Shown: positions 24,951 through 35,076 of the stretch, piece after piece
Layout of the letters: every line of letters begins with the position of its first letter
Position numbering within the stretch: the first letter of the stretch is position 1
Source of the DNA: Pseudomonas sp. P7548
Lineage (GTDB): Bacteria > Pseudomonadota > Gammaproteobacteria > Pseudomonadales > Pseudomonadaceae
Reading direction: 5' to 3'
Assembly: GCF_013386585.1 (NCBI RefSeq)
Contig: NZ_JACARO010000011.1
Location: forward strand, 186,001 to 250,000
Length of the DNA: 64,000 bases
Position numbers and translations under genes: made by a program
The notes under the pieces: model-generated
What the model was told of the DNA's origin: nothing
Databases searched by the model: none
The model's input: the letters and a program-made list of their open reading frames with translations, nothing else

Positions 24951-25036
24951 GCCGAGGTGGTGGAATTGGTAGACACGCAACCTTGAGGTGGTTGTGCCCA
25001 TAGGGTGTAGGGGTTCGAGTCCCCTTCTCGGTACCA
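24951..25036 (+). tRNA. tRNA-Leu (anticodon GAG)
   Basis: The 86-nt gene runs from GCCGAGG to a genome-encoded CCA. The acceptor stem pairs GCCGAGG with TCTCGGT (two G-U pairs), the anticodon arm is CAACC-TTGAGGT-GGTTG with GAG at the anticodon, and a long variable arm (class II, tgcccatagggtgta) follows. The T arm is GGGG-TTCGAGT-CCCC. No separate promoter is evident, so processing from the secG transcript is likely. Confidence 0.97.
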
Positions 25037-25047
25037 ATTATCAGGAG

Positions 25048-25070
25048 AGCCCGCTGTTGCGGGCTTTCTT
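25048..25070 (+). terminator. Terminator after tRNA-Leu
   Basis: AGCCCGC-tgtt-GCGGGCT followed by TTCTTG ends the tpiA-secG-tRNA unit shortly before the strong promoter of the next tRNA. Confidence 0.85.
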
Positions 25071-25087
25071 GTAGGTGGAAGGTTACA

Positions 25088-25116
25088 TTGACCCTGTAAG
25101 GGATCGGTCGTATACT
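25088..25116 (+). promoter_or_regulatory. Sigma70 promoter of tRNA-fMet / rimP operon
   Basis: TTGACC and TATACT are separated by exactly 17 bp, ending 16 bp before the tRNA gene. The GC-rich stretch after the -10 (tccgcccc) resembles a stringently controlled discriminator, which is common for stable RNA promoters. Confidence 0.88.
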
Positions 25117-25132
25117 TCCGCCCCAGCTTTGT

Positions 25133-25209
<77 letters not shown>

Positions 25210-25219
25210 GTTTTAGCGG

Positions 25220-25241
25220 AGCCCCTTTTAAGGGGCTTTTT
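25220..25241 (+). terminator. Terminator after tRNA-fMet
   Basis: AGCCCCTTTTAAGGGGCT followed by a T-run lies 10 bp after the tRNA 3' end. It partly separates the tRNA from the rimP operon. Confidence 0.88.
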
Positions 25242-25258
25242 GTTAGCTGGACACTTTC

Positions 25259-25309
25259 AACGCCGCTGTTCGACGGCGTTTCAAGGATGGGCGTTTCGCC
25301 CATTTTTTT
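25259..25309 (+). terminator. Double hairpin with U-run in rimP leader (possible attenuator)
   Basis: A first stem, AACGCCG / CGGCGTT (25259-25280), is followed by a second, ATGGGCG-ttt-CGCCCAT (25287-25303), with a run of seven T. It is the second terminator within 70 bp and lies 40 bp before the rimP start. It may adjust how much tRNA-promoter transcription enters the rimP-nusA operon. Confidence 0.8.
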
Positions 25310-25349
25310 ATTTTGCACAGCATGCACATACATGCACGAGGGGGTTCAG

Positions 25350-25808
25350 GTGTCGAGCAAGCTAGAAGAGTTGCAGGCCTTGTTGGCCCCGGTGGTCGTG
25401 GCCCTAGGCTATGAATGCTGGGGTATTGAGTTTTCGGCTCAAGGTCGCCACTCAATGTTGCGCGTTTATATCGATAAAGAGGGCGGCGTGCTGGTGGACG
25501 ATTGTGCCATTGTCAGCCGTCAGATCAGCGGTGTCCTGGATGTTGAAGATCCAATTTCCGTTGAATATACCCTCGAAGTTTCCTCGCCAGGCATGGAACG
25601 CCCACTGTTCACTATTGATCAGTTTGCAAAATTTGCCGGTGAACAAGTGAAGATCAGGCTGCGATCTCCCTTTGAAGGGCGACGCAACTTTCAGGGCCTT
25701 CTGCGCGGTGTAGAAGAACAGGATGTCGTGGTGCAGGTAGACGACCATGAGTTCCTGTTGCCGATCGATATGATCGACAAGGCCAACATTATTCCCAGTT
25801 TTGACTGA
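25350..25808 (+). CDS. rimP: Ribosome maturation factor RimP
   Basis: RimP helps assemble the 30S subunit. The 152-residue protein has the two-domain layout: an alpha/beta N-terminal domain ([13 protein letters not shown], then [33 protein letters not shown] and the motif [12 protein letters not shown]) and a C-terminal SH3-like barrel ending [15 protein letters not shown] start at GTG 25350 (VSSKLEEL), with GAGGGGG 5 nt upstream; ATG 25332 would add six residues. nusA follows, the start of the nusA-infB operon. Confidence 0.95.
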   Translation: MSSKLEELQALLAPVVVALGYECWGIEFSAQGRHSMLRVYIDKEGGVLVDDCAIVSRQISGVLDVEDPISVEYTLEVSSPGMERPLFTIDQFAKFAGEQVKIRLRSPFEGRRNFQGLLRGVEEQDVVVQVDDHEFLLPIDMIDKANIIPSFD

Positions 25809-25855
25809 GACGCGGATCCCGCGGATCCAATGGCTTGCGAAAGGCGAGGCGTACG

Positions 25856-27337
25856 ATGAGCAAAGAAGTACTGCTGGTTGTTGAGTCGGTATCCAATGAA
25901 AAGGGCGTACCGGCAAACGTGATTTTTGAAGCGCTGGAGCTGGCTCTGGCCACTGCTACCAAAAAGCGTTTTGAAGACGAAGTTGATCTGCGTGTGGAAA
26001 TCAACCGCCACACCGGTGCCTATGAGACTTTCCGTCGCTGGACGGTCGTCGAAGAGGCCGATCTTGATGATCCGGCCATCGAAACCTGGCCGAGCAAGGT
26101 TGCGCAAACGCATCCTGGCGCCAAGGTCGGTGATGTCGTCGAAGAAAAGATCGAATCGATCGAATTCGGCCGTATTGCTGCACAGACCGCCAAGCAGGTC
26201 ATCGTGCAGAAGGTTCGCGAAGCCGAGCGCGCTCAAGTCGTTGACGCCTATCGCGAGCGCCTGGGTGAAATCATCTCCGGCACCGTGAAAAAAGTGACCC
26301 GCGACAACGTGATCGTCGACTTGGGCAACAACGCCGAAGCGTTGCTGGCCCGCGAAGACATCATCTCCCGCGAAACCTTCCGTGTTGGCGTGCGTCTGCG
26401 TGCGCTGCTCAAGGAAATCCGTACCGAAAACCGCGGCCCTCAGTTGATCCTGTCGCGTACCGCGCCGGAAATGCTGATCGAGCTGTTCCGTATCGAAGTA
26501 CCGGAAATCGCCGAAGGCCTGATCGAAGTCATGGCTGCATCCCGCGACCCGGGTTCGCGCGCCAAGATCGCGGTCCGCTCCAAGGACAAACGCATTGACC
26601 CGCAAGGCGCCTGCATCGGTATGCGCGGTTCGCGCGTGCAAGCAGTGTCGGGCGAGCTCGGTGGTGAGCGTGTGGACATCGTCCTGTGGGACGACAACCC
26701 GGCGCAGTTCGTGATCAACGCCATGTCGCCGGCTGAAGTGGCGGCAATTATCGTTGACGAAGATGCCCATGCGATGGACATCGCCGTTGGCGCAGACAAT
26801 CTGGCTCAGGCCATTGGTCGTGGTGGTCAGAACGTGCGTCTGGCCAGCCAACTGACCGGCTGGACCCTGAACGTGATGACCGAATCGGACATCCAGGCTA
26901 AGCAGCAAGCTGAAACCGGTGACATCCTGCGCAACTTCATTGACGAGCTGGAAGTCGACGAAGAGCTGGCACAGGTGCTGGTAGATGAAGGCTTCACCAG
27001 CCTGGAAGAGATTGCCTACGTACCGTTGGAAGAAATGCTCAACATCGACGGCTTTGACGAGGAAATCGTCAACGAGCTTCGCGCTCGGGCCAAGGATCGT
27101 TTGTTGACTAAAGCCATCGCTACTGAGGAAAAGCTGGCAGACGCCCATCCGGCCGAAGACCTGCTCTCGCTTGAGGGTATGGACAAGGATTTGGCGATGG
27201 AACTGGCGGTGCGCGGCGTAATTACCCGCGAAGACCTGGCCGAGCAGTCTATTGACGATCTGCTCGACATCGACGGCATTGACGATGATCGTGCCGGCAA
27301 GTTGATCATGGCCGCCCGAGCCCATTGGTTCGAGTAA
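25856..27337 (+). CDS. nusA: Transcription termination/antitermination factor NusA
   Basis: NusA binds RNA polymerase and modulates pausing, termination and antitermination. The 493-residue protein has the N-terminal polymerase-binding domain, an S1 domain (about 135-200, [24 protein letters not shown]), two KH domains containing [25 protein letters not shown] and [18 protein letters not shown], and two C-terminal helical repeats of the gammaproteobacterial type ([21 protein letters not shown] and [16 protein letters not shown]). I start at ATG 25856 (MSKEVLLV). Confidence 0.98.
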   Translation: MSKEVLLVVESVSNEKGVPANVIFEALELALATATKKRFEDEVDLRVEINRHTGAYETFRRWTVVEEADLDDPAIETWPSKVAQTHPGAKVGDVVEEKIESIEFGRIAAQTAKQVIVQKVREAERAQVVDAYRERLGEIISGTVKKVTRDNVIVDLGNNAEALLAREDIISRETFRVGVRLRALLKEIRTENRGPQLILSRTAPEMLIELFRIEVPEIAEGLIEVMAASRDPGSRAKIAVRSKDKRIDPQGACIGMRGSRVQAVSGELGGERVDIVLWDDNPAQFVINAMSPAEVAAIIVDEDAHAMDIAVGADNLAQAIGRGGQNVRLASQLTGWTLNVMTESDIQAKQQAETGDILRNFIDELEVDEELAQVLVDEGFTSLEEIAYVPLEEMLNIDGFDEEIVNELRARAKDRLLTKAIATEEKLADAHPAEDLLSLEGMDKDLAMELAVRGVITREDLAEQSIDDLLDIDGIDDDRAGKLIMAARAHWFE

Positions 27338-27364
27338 CTAGGCGCGGCCTGAGGAGAGAAGTGC

Positions 27365-29890
27365 ATGACGCAAGTCACGGTGAAACAACTGGCCGATGAG
27401 GTCAAAACACCGGTAGAGCGCCTGTTGCAGCAGATGCGTGAGGCAGGTCTGCCGCACACCGCCGCCGATGAAGGTGTGAGCGACAGTGAGAAGCAGTCTT
27501 TGCTGACTCACTTGAAGAGCAGCCACAAGGCGAAAGTGGAAGAACCGCGCAAGATTACATTGCAGCGCAAAACCACCAGCACCCTGCGTGTTGCGGGTAG
27601 CAAGAGCATCAGCGTTGAAGTACGCAAGAAGAAAGTCTTCGTACAGCGCAGCCCGGAAGAAATCGAAGCCGAGCGCAAACGCGAACTGGAAGAACGTCGC
27701 GCAGTAGAAAATGCTGCTCGTCAGAAGGCTGAAGAAGAAGCCAAGCGTCGCGCCGAAGAAGAAGCGCGTCGCCAGCCTGCTGCTGCGCAACCTGCTGTTA
27801 CTGAAGCGGTCGCTGCGCCTAGCGCGCCAGTAGAAGCTGTACGTGAGGCCGCTCCGGTTGCCCCTGCGCCAGCACCTGCTGCAGACACTCGCAAGCGTGA
27901 CGAACCGCGTCGTCCGGACAAACCACGTGCTGACGATAACAATCGTCGCGGTGGTGGTGGCGATGGCGAGCGCAAAAACGCTCCGCATCGTGCTTCGGTC
28001 AAAGAGAAAGCGCCTGCTCCACGCGTTGCCCCACGTACCACCGACGAAGAAAGCGATGGCTTCCGTCGTGGTGGTCGCGGCAAGGCCAAGCTGAAAAAGC
28101 GCAACGCCCACGGTTTCCAGAGCCCAACCGGCCCTGTCGTGCGTGAAGTGAAAATCGGCGAGACCATCACTGTTGGCGACCTCGCCCAGCAGATGTCGGT
28201 CAAGGCTGCTGAAATCATCAAGTTCATGTTCAAGCTGGGCACTCCGGCCACTATCAACCAGGTACTGGATCAGGAAACTGCCCAACTGGTTGCTGAAGAG
28301 CTGGGCCACAAAGTGACCCTGGTCAGCGACACCGCCCTGGAAGATTCCCTGGCCGAGTCCCTGAAGTTTGAAGGTGAAGCGGTTTCCCGTGCACCAGTCG
28401 TGACCGTAATGGGCCACGTTGACCACGGTAAGACCTCCCTGCTCGACTACATCCGTCGTGCCAAGGTTGCTGCTGGCGAAGCCGGTGGTATCACCCAGCA
28501 CATCGGTGCATACCACGTTGAAACCGACCGTGGCATGGTGACGTTCCTCGATACCCCGGGTCACGCCGCGTTTACCGCAATGCGTGCCCGTGGTGCCAAG
28601 GCGACCGACATCGTGATCCTGGTGGTTGCGGCGGACGACGGCGTGATGCCACAAACCATCGAGGCTGTTCAGCACGCTCAGGCGGCTGGCGTTCCTCTGG
28701 TGGTTGCAGTGAACAAAATCGACAAGCCGGGCGCCGATCTCGATCGCATCCGTAGCGAACTGTCGGTTCACGGCGTGACCTCCGAAGAGTGGGGTGGCGA
28801 CACTCCATTCGTACCGGTCTCCGCGAAAATGGGTACCGGTGTTGACGAACTGCTCGAAGCCGTTCTGTTGCAAGCCGAAGTGCTGGAACTGACTGCTACG
28901 CCATCGGCCCCTGGTCGTGGTGTCGTGGTTGAATCCCGCCTCGACAAGGGCCGTGGCCCGGTTGCGACCGTCCTGGTTCAAGACGGTACCCTGCGCCAAG
29001 GCGACATGGTCCTGGTCGGTTCGAACTACGGCCGTGTACGTGCCATGCTCGACGAGAACGGCAAGCCAATCAAGGAAGCAGGTCCTGCTATCCCGGTCGA
29101 GATCCTCGGCCTGGACGGTACTCCGGACGCTGGTGACGAGATGAGCGTGGTTGCCGACGAGAAGAAAGCCCGCGAAGTGGCTCTGTTCCGTCAAGGCAAG
29201 TTCCGCGAAGTCAAACTGGCCCGTGCTCACGCCGGCAAGCTGGAAAACATCTTCGAGAACATGGGCCAGGAAGAGAAGAAGACGCTCAACATCGTCCTCA
29301 AATCTGACGTACGTGGTTCCCTCGAAGCGTTGAACGGCGCCTTGAACGGCCTGGGTAACGACGAAGTGCAAGTGCGCGTTGTCGGTGGCGGTGTCGGTGG
29401 TATCACCGAGTCCGACGCCAACCTGGCACTGGCTTCCAACGCTGTACTGTTCGGCTTCAACGTGCGTGCCGATGCCGGCGCTCGCAAGATCGTCGAGCAG
29501 GAAGGCCTGGACATGCGTTACTACAACGTCATCTACGACATCATCGAAGACGTCAAGAAAGCCCTCACCGGCATGCTTGGCAGCGACGTCCGGGAGAACA
29601 TCCTGGGTATCGCCGAAGTGCGTGACGTGTTCCGCTCGCCGAAATTCGGCGCGATCGCCGGCTGCATGGTGGTTGAAGGCACCGTGTACCGTAACCGCCC
29701 AATCCGTGTACTGCGTGAAGACATCGTTATCTTCGAAGGCGAGCTGGAATCCCTGCGCCGCTTCAAGGATGACGCTTCCGAAGTACGTGCCGGCATGGAA
29801 TGCGGTATCGGCGTCAAGAGCTACAACGACGTCAAGGTTGGCGACAAGATCGAAGTCTTCGAGAAGGTCCAGGTTGCTCGCAGCCTCTAA
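27365..29890 (+). CDS. infB: Translation initiation factor IF-2
   Basis: IF-2 is the GTPase that brings initiator tRNA to the 30S subunit. The 841-residue protein has an IF2_N domain ([21 protein letters not shown]), then a long charged low-complexity region (about 95-240) of Glu/Arg/Ala coiled-coil and Ala/Pro runs, and a second IF2_N-like domain. The G domain has G1 GHVDHGKTS near 350, DTPGH near 396 and NKIDKPG near 449. Domains II to IV complete the protein. Internal ATG/GTG codons could give shorter forms as in E. coli; I cannot judge that here. Confidence 0.98.
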   Translation: MTQVTVKQLADEVKTPVERLLQQMREAGLPHTAADEGVSDSEKQSLLTHLKSSHKAKVEEPRKITLQRKTTSTLRVAGSKSISVEVRKKKVFVQRSPEEIEAERKRELEERRAVENAARQKAEEEAKRRAEEEARRQPAAAQPAVTEAVAAPSAPVEAVREAAPVAPAPAPAADTRKRDEPRRPDKPRADDNNRRGGGGDGERKNAPHRASVKEKAPAPRVAPRTTDEESDGFRRGGRGKAKLKKRNAHGFQSPTGPVVREVKIGETITVGDLAQQMSVKAAEIIKFMFKLGTPATINQVLDQETAQLVAEELGHKVTLVSDTALEDSLAESLKFEGEAVSRAPVVTVMGHVDHGKTSLLDYIRRAKVAAGEAGGITQHIGAYHVETDRGMVTFLDTPGHAAFTAMRARGAKATDIVILVVAADDGVMPQTIEAVQHAQAAGVPLVVAVNKIDKPGADLDRIRSELSVHGVTSEEWGGDTPFVPVSAKMGTGVDELLEAVLLQAEVLELTATPSAPGRGVVVESRLDKGRGPVATVLVQDGTLRQGDMVLVGSNYGRVRAMLDENGKPIKEAGPAIPVEILGLDGTPDAGDEMSVVADEKKAREVALFRQGKFREVKLARAHAGKLENIFENMGQEEKKTLNIVLKSDVRGSLEALNGALNGLGNDEVQVRVVGGGVGGITESDANLALASNAVLFGFNVRADAGARKIVEQEGLDMRYYNVIYDIIEDVKKALTGMLGSDVRENILGIAEVRDVFRSPKFGAIAGCMVVEGTVYRNRPIRVLREDIVIFEGELESLRRFKDDASEVRAGMECGIGVKSYNDVKVGDKIEVFEKVQVARSL

Positions 29891-29961
29891 CTCGCGCACT
29901 TCCGGAGCCACGCGGCGTGTGGGCATGCAAATGCCCCGCGCAGCGTACGGACTCTAAACGC

Positions 29962-29995
29962 AACGCCCGGTCTGGCTTTTGTCAGGCCGGGCGTT
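29962..29995 (+). other. Strong hairpin between infB and rbfA
   Basis: AACGCCCGGTCTG pairs with CAGGCCGGGCGTT (13 bp, one G-U) around an 8-nt loop gcttttgt. It is followed by TGCCGCTTTC, not a U-run, so it may be a processing or stability element or a leaky terminator inside the operon. Confidence 0.6.
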
Positions 29996-30049
29996 TGCCG
30001 CTTTCAGACCCCACGGGTTTCACCGTGTGGCAGTAACAGGTAACAAGAC

Positions 30050-30445
30050 ATGGCAAAAGAATACAGCCGTACCCAGCGTATCGGCGATCAGATGCAGCGT
30101 GAGCTGGCCCAACTGATCCGTCGCGAAGTCAAAGATCCCCGTGTTGGCCTGGTCACCATCACCGCCGTAGAAGTGAGCCGTGACGTGGGTCACGCCAAGA
30201 TCTTCATCACCGTGATGGGCCAGGACAGCAGCGAAGAAATCGCGCAAAGCATCAAGGTGCTCAACTCTGCCGCAGGTTTCCTGCGCATGCAGTTGGCCCG
30301 CGAAATGAAGCTGCGCAGTGTTCCCCAGTTGCACTTCCACTACGACGAAAGCGTCGTGCGTGGTGCGCACCTGTCGGCACTGATCGAGCGCGCCGTGGCT
30401 GAAGACAGCCAGCACCCGTCCACACCTGAAGACGCCAAGGAGTAA
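30050..30445 (+). CDS. rbfA: 30S ribosome-binding factor RbfA
   Basis: RbfA assists late 30S maturation and 16S rRNA 5' end processing. The 131-residue protein is a single type II KH-like domain with [25 protein letters not shown] at the start, the [12 protein letters not shown] strand and the conserved [24 protein letters not shown]. It sits in the usual infB-rbfA-truB order; truB starts 3 bp after its stop. Confidence 0.97.
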   Translation: MAKEYSRTQRIGDQMQRELAQLIRREVKDPRVGLVTITAVEVSRDVGHAKIFITVMGQDSSEEIAQSIKVLNSAAGFLRMQLAREMKLRSVPQLHFHYDESVVRGAHLSALIERAVAEDSQHPSTPEDAKE

Positions 30446-30448
30446 GCG

Positions 30449-31366
30449 GTGGCTCAGGTCAAACGTATCCGTCGCAACGTCAGCGGCATCATTCTGCTCG
30501 ACAAGCCCATTGGCTTCACCTCCAATGCCGCGTTGCAGAAGGTTCGCTGGCTGCTCAATGCCGAAAAGGCCGGGCACACCGGCAGCCTCGACCCACTGGC
30601 CACCGGCGTATTGCCGTTGTGCTTTGGCGAGGCCACCAAGTTCTCGCAATACCTGCTCGATTCCGACAAGGGTTACGAAACCCTGATGCAACTGGGCAAG
30701 ACCACCACCACGGCTGATGCCGAGGGTGATGTCCTGCAGGTTCGCGACGTGACCGTTGGTCGCTCTGATATCGAGGCTGCGTTACCCGGTTTTCGTGGGC
30801 AAATCAGTCAGATACCGCCGATGTACTCGGCTCTCAAGCGTGATGGGCAACCCCTTTACAAGCTGGCACGTGCGGGCGAAGTAGTGGAGCGCGAAGCGCG
30901 TTCTGTTACTATTGCGCGCTTGGAATTGCTCGCCTGTGAAGGCGACACCGCGCGTCTGGCCGTGGACTGCAGCAAAGGCACCTATATCCGTACCCTGGTG
31001 GAAGATATTGGTGAACATCTTGGTTGCGGTGCGTACGTTGCAGAGTTGCGACGCACACAGGCCGGCCCTTTCACCCTGGCCCAGACGGTCACGCTGGAAG
31101 AGTTGGAAGCGGTACACGCCGAAGGCGGCAATGAAGCGGTTGATCGCTTCCTGATGCCATCGGACAGCGGTTTGCTGGATTGGCCATTACTGCACTTCTC
31201 GGAGCACAGCGCGTTCTACTGGCTCAACGGCCAGCCGGTACGTGCCCCGGATGCCCCGAAGTTCGGCATGGTGCGGGTACAGGATCATAATGGTCGCTTC
31301 ATCGGGATCGGTGAAGTGAGCGAAGACGGGCGCATCGCGCCACGTCGACTGATTCGGTCAGAATGA
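30449..31366 (+). CDS. truB: tRNA pseudouridine-55 synthase TruB
   Basis: TruB makes the universal pseudouridine 55 in the tRNA T loop. The 305-residue protein has [20 protein letters not shown], the catalytic Asp in [19 protein letters not shown], the [20 protein letters not shown] segment and [18 protein letters not shown]-like C-terminal domain follows. The start is a GTG with AAGGAG 5 nt upstream inside the end of rbfA, so translation is coupled. Confidence 0.97.
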   Translation: MAQVKRIRRNVSGIILLDKPIGFTSNAALQKVRWLLNAEKAGHTGSLDPLATGVLPLCFGEATKFSQYLLDSDKGYETLMQLGKTTTTADAEGDVLQVRDVTVGRSDIEAALPGFRGQISQIPPMYSALKRDGQPLYKLARAGEVVEREARSVTIARLELLACEGDTARLAVDCSKGTYIRTLVEDIGEHLGCGAYVAELRRTQAGPFTLAQTVTLEELEAVHAEGGNEAVDRFLMPSDSGLLDWPLLHFSEHSAFYWLNGQPVRAPDAPKFGMVRVQDHNGRFIGIGEVSEDGRIAPRRLIRSE

Positions 31367-31416
31367 CCGAACGAGTGTGGCTGTTAATAGGCACGGTCAA
31401 CACTCATTTTTAGATA

Positions 31417-31432
31417 CAGGGATTTGTCCCTG
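31417..31432 (+). promoter_or_regulatory. Hairpin in rpsO leader (possible S15 autoregulatory element)
   Basis: CAGGG-atttgt-CCCTG is a perfect 5-bp stem, followed by a second, wobble-containing stem formed by AAACTGCCC and GGGTGGTTT, then the AAAAAAGGA ribosome binding site of rpsO. S15 represses its own message through a leader fold in many bacteria. A regulatory role here is a suggestion, not shown. Confidence 0.35.
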
Positions 31433-31481
31433 GCCTGTTGAAACTGCCCTTTGGGTGGTTTCCTGAAAAAAGGATTGCCTC

Positions 31482-31751
31482 ATGGCTCTCGACGTTCAAG
31501 AAAAAGCACAAATCGTTGCTGACTATCAGCAAGCTGTTGGTGACACTGGTTCGCCAGAAGTGCAAGTTGCACTGCTGACCCACAACATCAACAAGCTTCA
31601 AGGTCACTTCAAGGCCAACGGTAAAGATCACCACTCCCGTCGTGGTCTGATCCGCATGGTAAACCAGCGCCGTAAGCTGCTGGACTACCTGAAAGGCAAG
31701 GATCTGGGTCGTTATCAGACTCTGATCGGTCGCCTGGGTCTGCGTCGCTAA
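31482..31751 (+). CDS. rpsO: 30S ribosomal protein S15
   Basis: S15 binds 16S rRNA helices 20-22 early in 30S assembly. The 89-residue, four-helix protein has the family signature region [44 protein letters not shown] and ends IGRLGLRR. The initiator ATG follows AAAGGA. It lies between truB and pnp, as in E. coli. Confidence 0.99.
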   Translation: MALDVQEKAQIVADYQQAVGDTGSPEVQVALLTHNINKLQGHFKANGKDHHSRRGLIRMVNQRRKLLDYLKGKDLGRYQTLIGRLGLRR

Positions 31752-31947
31752 TAAGCGATTGCGCTAGAGGTTGGTTGTCTGCCGTGTGTCAGTGGGATTC
31801 CCGCTGGCTCATGGTAGGCTCCCAGCCTCAAGTTTTATCTGGATACACGTTTTACCCCTGGACCTGGTTCGGGCCGATTCCCGACATTGCCCAAGAATTT
31901 CGCAAGAAGACACGTTCCCCCAAGAGCCACAAAGAAGGTAGGACACC

Positions 31948-34053
31948 GTGAACCCGGTTATCAAAAAATTCCAGTTCGGTCAGTCGACCGTTACCCTCGA
32001 GACAGGCCGTATCGCCCGTCAAGCCTCCGGCGCAGTGCTGGTTACCGTTGACGACGACGTTACCGTTCTGGTGACCGTGGTTGGCGCCAAGACCGCTGAC
32101 CCGAGCAAAGGCTTCTTCCCTCTGTCCGTTCACTACCAGGAAAAGACTTACGCTGCCGGTAAGATCCCTGGCGGTTTCTTCAAGCGCGAAGGCCGTCCTT
32201 CCGAGAAAGAAACCCTGACTTCCCGACTGATCGACCGTCCGATCCGTCCGCTGTTCCCAGAAGGCTTCATGAACGAAGTGCAGGTTGTCTGCACCGTCGT
32301 TTCCACCAGCAAGAAGACCGATCCGGACATCGCTGCGATGATCGGTACCTCGGCTGCCCTGGCCATCTCCGGCATTCCTTTCGATGGCCCGATCGGCGCT
32401 GCCCGCGTTGCGTTCCACGAAAGCACCGGCTACCTGCTGAACCCGACTTACGAGCAACTGAAAGCATCGAGCCTGGACATGGTCGTTGCCGGTACGTCGG
32501 AAGCCGTGTTGATGGTTGAATCGGAAGCCAAAGAGCTGACCGAAGACCAGATGCTGGGCGCCGTGCTGTTCGCCCACGACGAGTTCCAGGCTGTCATCAA
32601 GGCTGTCACCGAGCTGGCTGCCGAAGCGGCCAAGCCAACCTGGACCTGGGCGCCACAAGCTGAAGCCACCGAACTGCTGGGCGCTATCCGCTCCGAGTTC
32701 GGCGCTGCCATTTCCGACGCCTACACCATCACCGTCAAGGCCGACCGTTACGCTCGCCTGGGCGAGCTGAAAGACCAGGTTGTGGCCAAGCTGTCCGGTG
32801 AAGAAGGCCAGCCTTCTGCCAGCGACGTCAAAGCGGCTTTCGGCGAGATCGAATACCGCACCGTTCGCGAAAACATCGTAAACGGCAAGCCACGCATCGA
32901 CGGCCGCGACACCCGCACCGTACGTCCGCTGAACATCGAAGTTGGTGTTCTGCCGAAGACTCACGGTTCGGCGCTGTTCACCCGTGGTGAAACCCAGGCC
33001 CTGGTGGTCGCGACCCTGGGTACTGCCCGTGACGCGCAGCTGCTGGACACCCTGGAAGGCGAGAAAAAAGACCCGTTCATGCTGCACTACAACTTCCCTC
33101 CGTTCTCGGTGGGCGAGTGTGGTCGCATGGGTGGCGCTGGTCGTCGCGAAATCGGCCACGGCCGTCTGGCGCGCCGTTCGGTACAGGCCATGCTGCCTGC
33201 TGCTGACGTGTTCCCTTACACCATTCGTGTTGTGTCGGAAATCACCGAATCCAACGGTTCCAGCTCCATGGCGTCCGTTTGCGGTGCTTCCCTGGCGCTG
33301 ATGGACGCCGGTGTGCCGATGAAGGCGCCGGTTGCCGGTATCGCCATGGGCCTGGTTAAAGAAGGCGAGAAGTTCGCCATCCTGACCGACATCCTGGGTG
33401 ACGAAGACCACCTGGGCGACATGGACTTCAAAGTAGCCGGTACCGCCAAAGGTGTGACCGCGCTGCAGATGGACATCAAGATCAAGGGCATCACCGAAGA
33501 GATCATGGAAATCGCCCTGGGCCAAGCCCTGGAAGCGCGCCTGAACATCCTCGGCCAGATGAACCAGATCATTGGTCAGTCCCGTACCGAGCTGTCGGAA
33601 AATGCTCCGACCATGATCGCGATGAAAATCGACACCGACAAAATCCGTGATGTCATCGGTAAAGGCGGCGCGACCATCCGTGCGATCTGCGAAGAAACCA
33701 AGGCTTCGATCGATATCGAAGACGACGGCTCCATCAAGATCTTCGGCGAAACCAAGGAAGCGGCTGAAGCTGCACGTCAGCGCGTACTGGGCATCACCGC
33801 TGAGGCCGAGATCGGCAAGATCTACGTCGGTAAGGTTGAGCGCATCGTCGACTTCGGCGCATTCGTGAACATCCTGCCGGGCAAAGACGGTCTGGTTCAC
33901 ATCTCCATGCTGAGCGACGCTCGCGTTGAGAAAGTGACCGACATCCTGAAAGAAGGCCAGGAAGTCGAAGTACTGGTATTGGACGTGGACAACCGCGGCC
34001 GTATCAAGCTGTCCATCAAGGACGTCGCAGCAGCCAAGGCTTCGGGCGTTTAA
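31948..34053 (+). CDS. pnp: Polynucleotide phosphorylase
   Basis: PNPase degrades RNA from the 3' end with phosphate and is a degradosome component. The 701-residue protein has two RNase PH domains: the first includes [24 protein letters not shown], the second [22 protein letters not shown] and the catalytic [19 protein letters not shown]. Between them lies a helical domain. A KH domain (about 555-610, [15 protein letters not shown]) and an S1 domain (about 620-690, [26 protein letters not shown]) complete it. The start is a GTG behind AGGTAGGA. The 196-bp gap from rpsO has a small hairpin near 31787-31805, perhaps an RNase III type site. Confidence 0.98.
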   Translation: MNPVIKKFQFGQSTVTLETGRIARQASGAVLVTVDDDVTVLVTVVGAKTADPSKGFFPLSVHYQEKTYAAGKIPGGFFKREGRPSEKETLTSRLIDRPIRPLFPEGFMNEVQVVCTVVSTSKKTDPDIAAMIGTSAALAISGIPFDGPIGAARVAFHESTGYLLNPTYEQLKASSLDMVVAGTSEAVLMVESEAKELTEDQMLGAVLFAHDEFQAVIKAVTELAAEAAKPTWTWAPQAEATELLGAIRSEFGAAISDAYTITVKADRYARLGELKDQVVAKLSGEEGQPSASDVKAAFGEIEYRTVRENIVNGKPRIDGRDTRTVRPLNIEVGVLPKTHGSALFTRGETQALVVATLGTARDAQLLDTLEGEKKDPFMLHYNFPPFSVGECGRMGGAGRREIGHGRLARRSVQAMLPAADVFPYTIRVVSEITESNGSSSMASVCGASLALMDAGVPMKAPVAGIAMGLVKEGEKFAILTDILGDEDHLGDMDFKVAGTAKGVTALQMDIKIKGITEEIMEIALGQALEARLNILGQMNQIIGQSRTELSENAPTMIAMKIDTDKIRDVIGKGGATIRAICEETKASIDIEDDGSIKIFGETKEAAEAARQRVLGITAEAEIGKIYVGKVERIVDFGAFVNILPGKDGLVHISMLSDARVEKVTDILKEGQEVEVLVLDVDNRGRIKLSIKDVAAAKASGV

Positions 34054-34074
34054 CCAACCCCAGGCTTCACGCTG

Positions 34075-34103
34075 AAAAAAGGACCCCTCGGGGTCCTTTT
34101 TTT
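34075..34103 (+). terminator. Terminator of the rimP-pnp operon
   Basis: AAAAAAGGACCC and GGGTCCTTTTTT pair around a short loop, with a T-run after it, 21 bp after the pnp stop. Confidence 0.94.
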
Positions 34104-34155
34104 ATGGGAGCGGGAAAGTGAAGGGAAATCAGCCATTTACCCGGAGTCAAAAGCC

Positions 34156-34195
34156 GCAACTTGCATGCAGGCACGATAGGCTTCATGCAAGTTGC
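34156..34195. promoter_or_regulatory. 12-bp inverted repeat, candidate enhancer site
   Basis: GCAACTTGCATG (34156-34167) and CATGCAAGTTGC (34184-34195) are perfect inverted arms separated by 16 bp. The centre lies about 113 bp upstream of the predicted sigma54 start site, the normal place for an enhancer-binding protein. The arms do not match a site I can name. Confidence 0.65.
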
Positions 34196-34221
34196 ACGAT
34201 TTCGAAAATTGCGTGTTTTTA

Positions 34222-34234
34222 TAAGTTATTGATT
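34222..34234 (-). promoter_or_regulatory. IHF consensus site
   Basis: The minus strand reads AATCAATAACTTA, an exact match to WATCAANNNNTTR. It lies between the inverted repeat and the sigma54 promoter, where IHF would bend the DNA to bring activator to polymerase. Confidence 0.7.
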
Positions 34235-34261
34235 TATATGGATTTTAATGTCTGTCGCGAC

Positions 34262-34278
34262 TTGGCACACTGCCTGCA
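34262..34278 (+). promoter_or_regulatory. Sigma54 promoter of the BON-domain gene
   Basis: TTGGCACACTGCCTGCA has the invariant GG and GC elements 10 bp apart and the full TTGGCAC -24 box. The predicted start is about 34289, giving a leader of about 60 nt before the ATG. Confidence 0.82.
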
Positions 34279-34348
34279 ATATCCCTGTTAACGCTGCAGC
34301 ATCAAGGTTCATGTGCTGCGGACTTTTAATAAAACAGGAGTTACTCGT

Positions 34349-34969
34349 ATGAAGAAGTTCGCTCTCGCTACTGCTACCGCTCTGACTCTGGCCATGGGTG
34401 CTAACGTAGCCTTTGCTCAGACTTCCCAAGCCCCTATGACTTTGGCGGCTGGTGAAGCGACCAAGGCTAAAGAAAGCGTTTCGGATACTTGGATCACCAC
34501 CAAAGTTAAATCCGATCTGCTGACCGAGAAAGGCATTCCAGGCTCGGACATCAAGGTCGAAACCAACAAAGGCGTGGTTTCCCTGTCGTCCACAGTCGCT
34601 ATCTCTGATTCGCAGAAAGCCACTGCCGTAGCGATCACCAAGAAAATCAAAGGTGTAACCGCCGTATCCGCTGATGGCCTGATGGCTGGCGGTGCTACCA
34701 AGGCTGACGGCATCGACAAGACCAAGGGCGCCGCTGCCAGCGCTAAAGAGTCGACCTCTGATACCTGGATCACCACCAAAGTGAAAGCTGATCTGGTAAC
34801 CGAGAAAGGCATTCCTGGCACCGACATCAAAGTCGAAACCAACAAAGGTGTAGTTTCCCTGTCTTCGGCTGTAGCAGTCACTGAAGCCCAGAAAACCACC
34901 GCGGTGAACATCACCAAGAAAATCAAAGGCGTTAAAGCTGTATCGGCCGATGGCCTGAAGGCAGAGTAA
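34349..34969 (+). CDS. Periplasmic protein with two BON domains (OsmY-like)
   Basis: The 206-residue protein has a signal peptide (MKKFALATATALTLAMGANVAFA, probable cut after AFA) and two near-identical BON domains of about 70 residues. Each reads DTWITTKVKSDLLTEKGIPG-type (first copy) or DTWITTKVKADLVTEKGIPG-type (second), then IKVETNKGVVSLSS and ITKKIKGV..VSADGL. They are joined by an Ala/Lys/Gly linker. BON domains bind phospholipid or envelope surfaces; OsmY of E. coli is a stress-induced periplasmic chaperone-like protein. The AGGAG site is 8 nt before the ATG. Control by sigma54 is strongly suggested by the upstream region. Function beyond envelope stress is unknown. Confidence 0.9.
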   Translation: MKKFALATATALTLAMGANVAFAQTSQAPMTLAAGEATKAKESVSDTWITTKVKSDLLTEKGIPGSDIKVETNKGVVSLSSTVAISDSQKATAVAITKKIKGVTAVSADGLMAGGATKADGIDKTKGAAASAKESTSDTWITTKVKADLVTEKGIPGTDIKVETNKGVVSLSSAVAVTEAQKTTAVNITKKIKGVKAVSADGLKAE

Positions 34970-35076
34970 TGCTTAAGGATTCGTCTTGAACTAGACGGCG
35001 GCGGCTTAAGGTGAGTTAGATATCCACCCAATGCACCTCTGGAGTTCATGCGACCGACCACACGGATGTGGTCATT

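Noticed and set aside
27338..29926. Minus-strand open frame of about 860 codons opposite infB
   Set aside because: It is antisense to a strongly conserved gene, with no recognisable domain or ribosome binding site.
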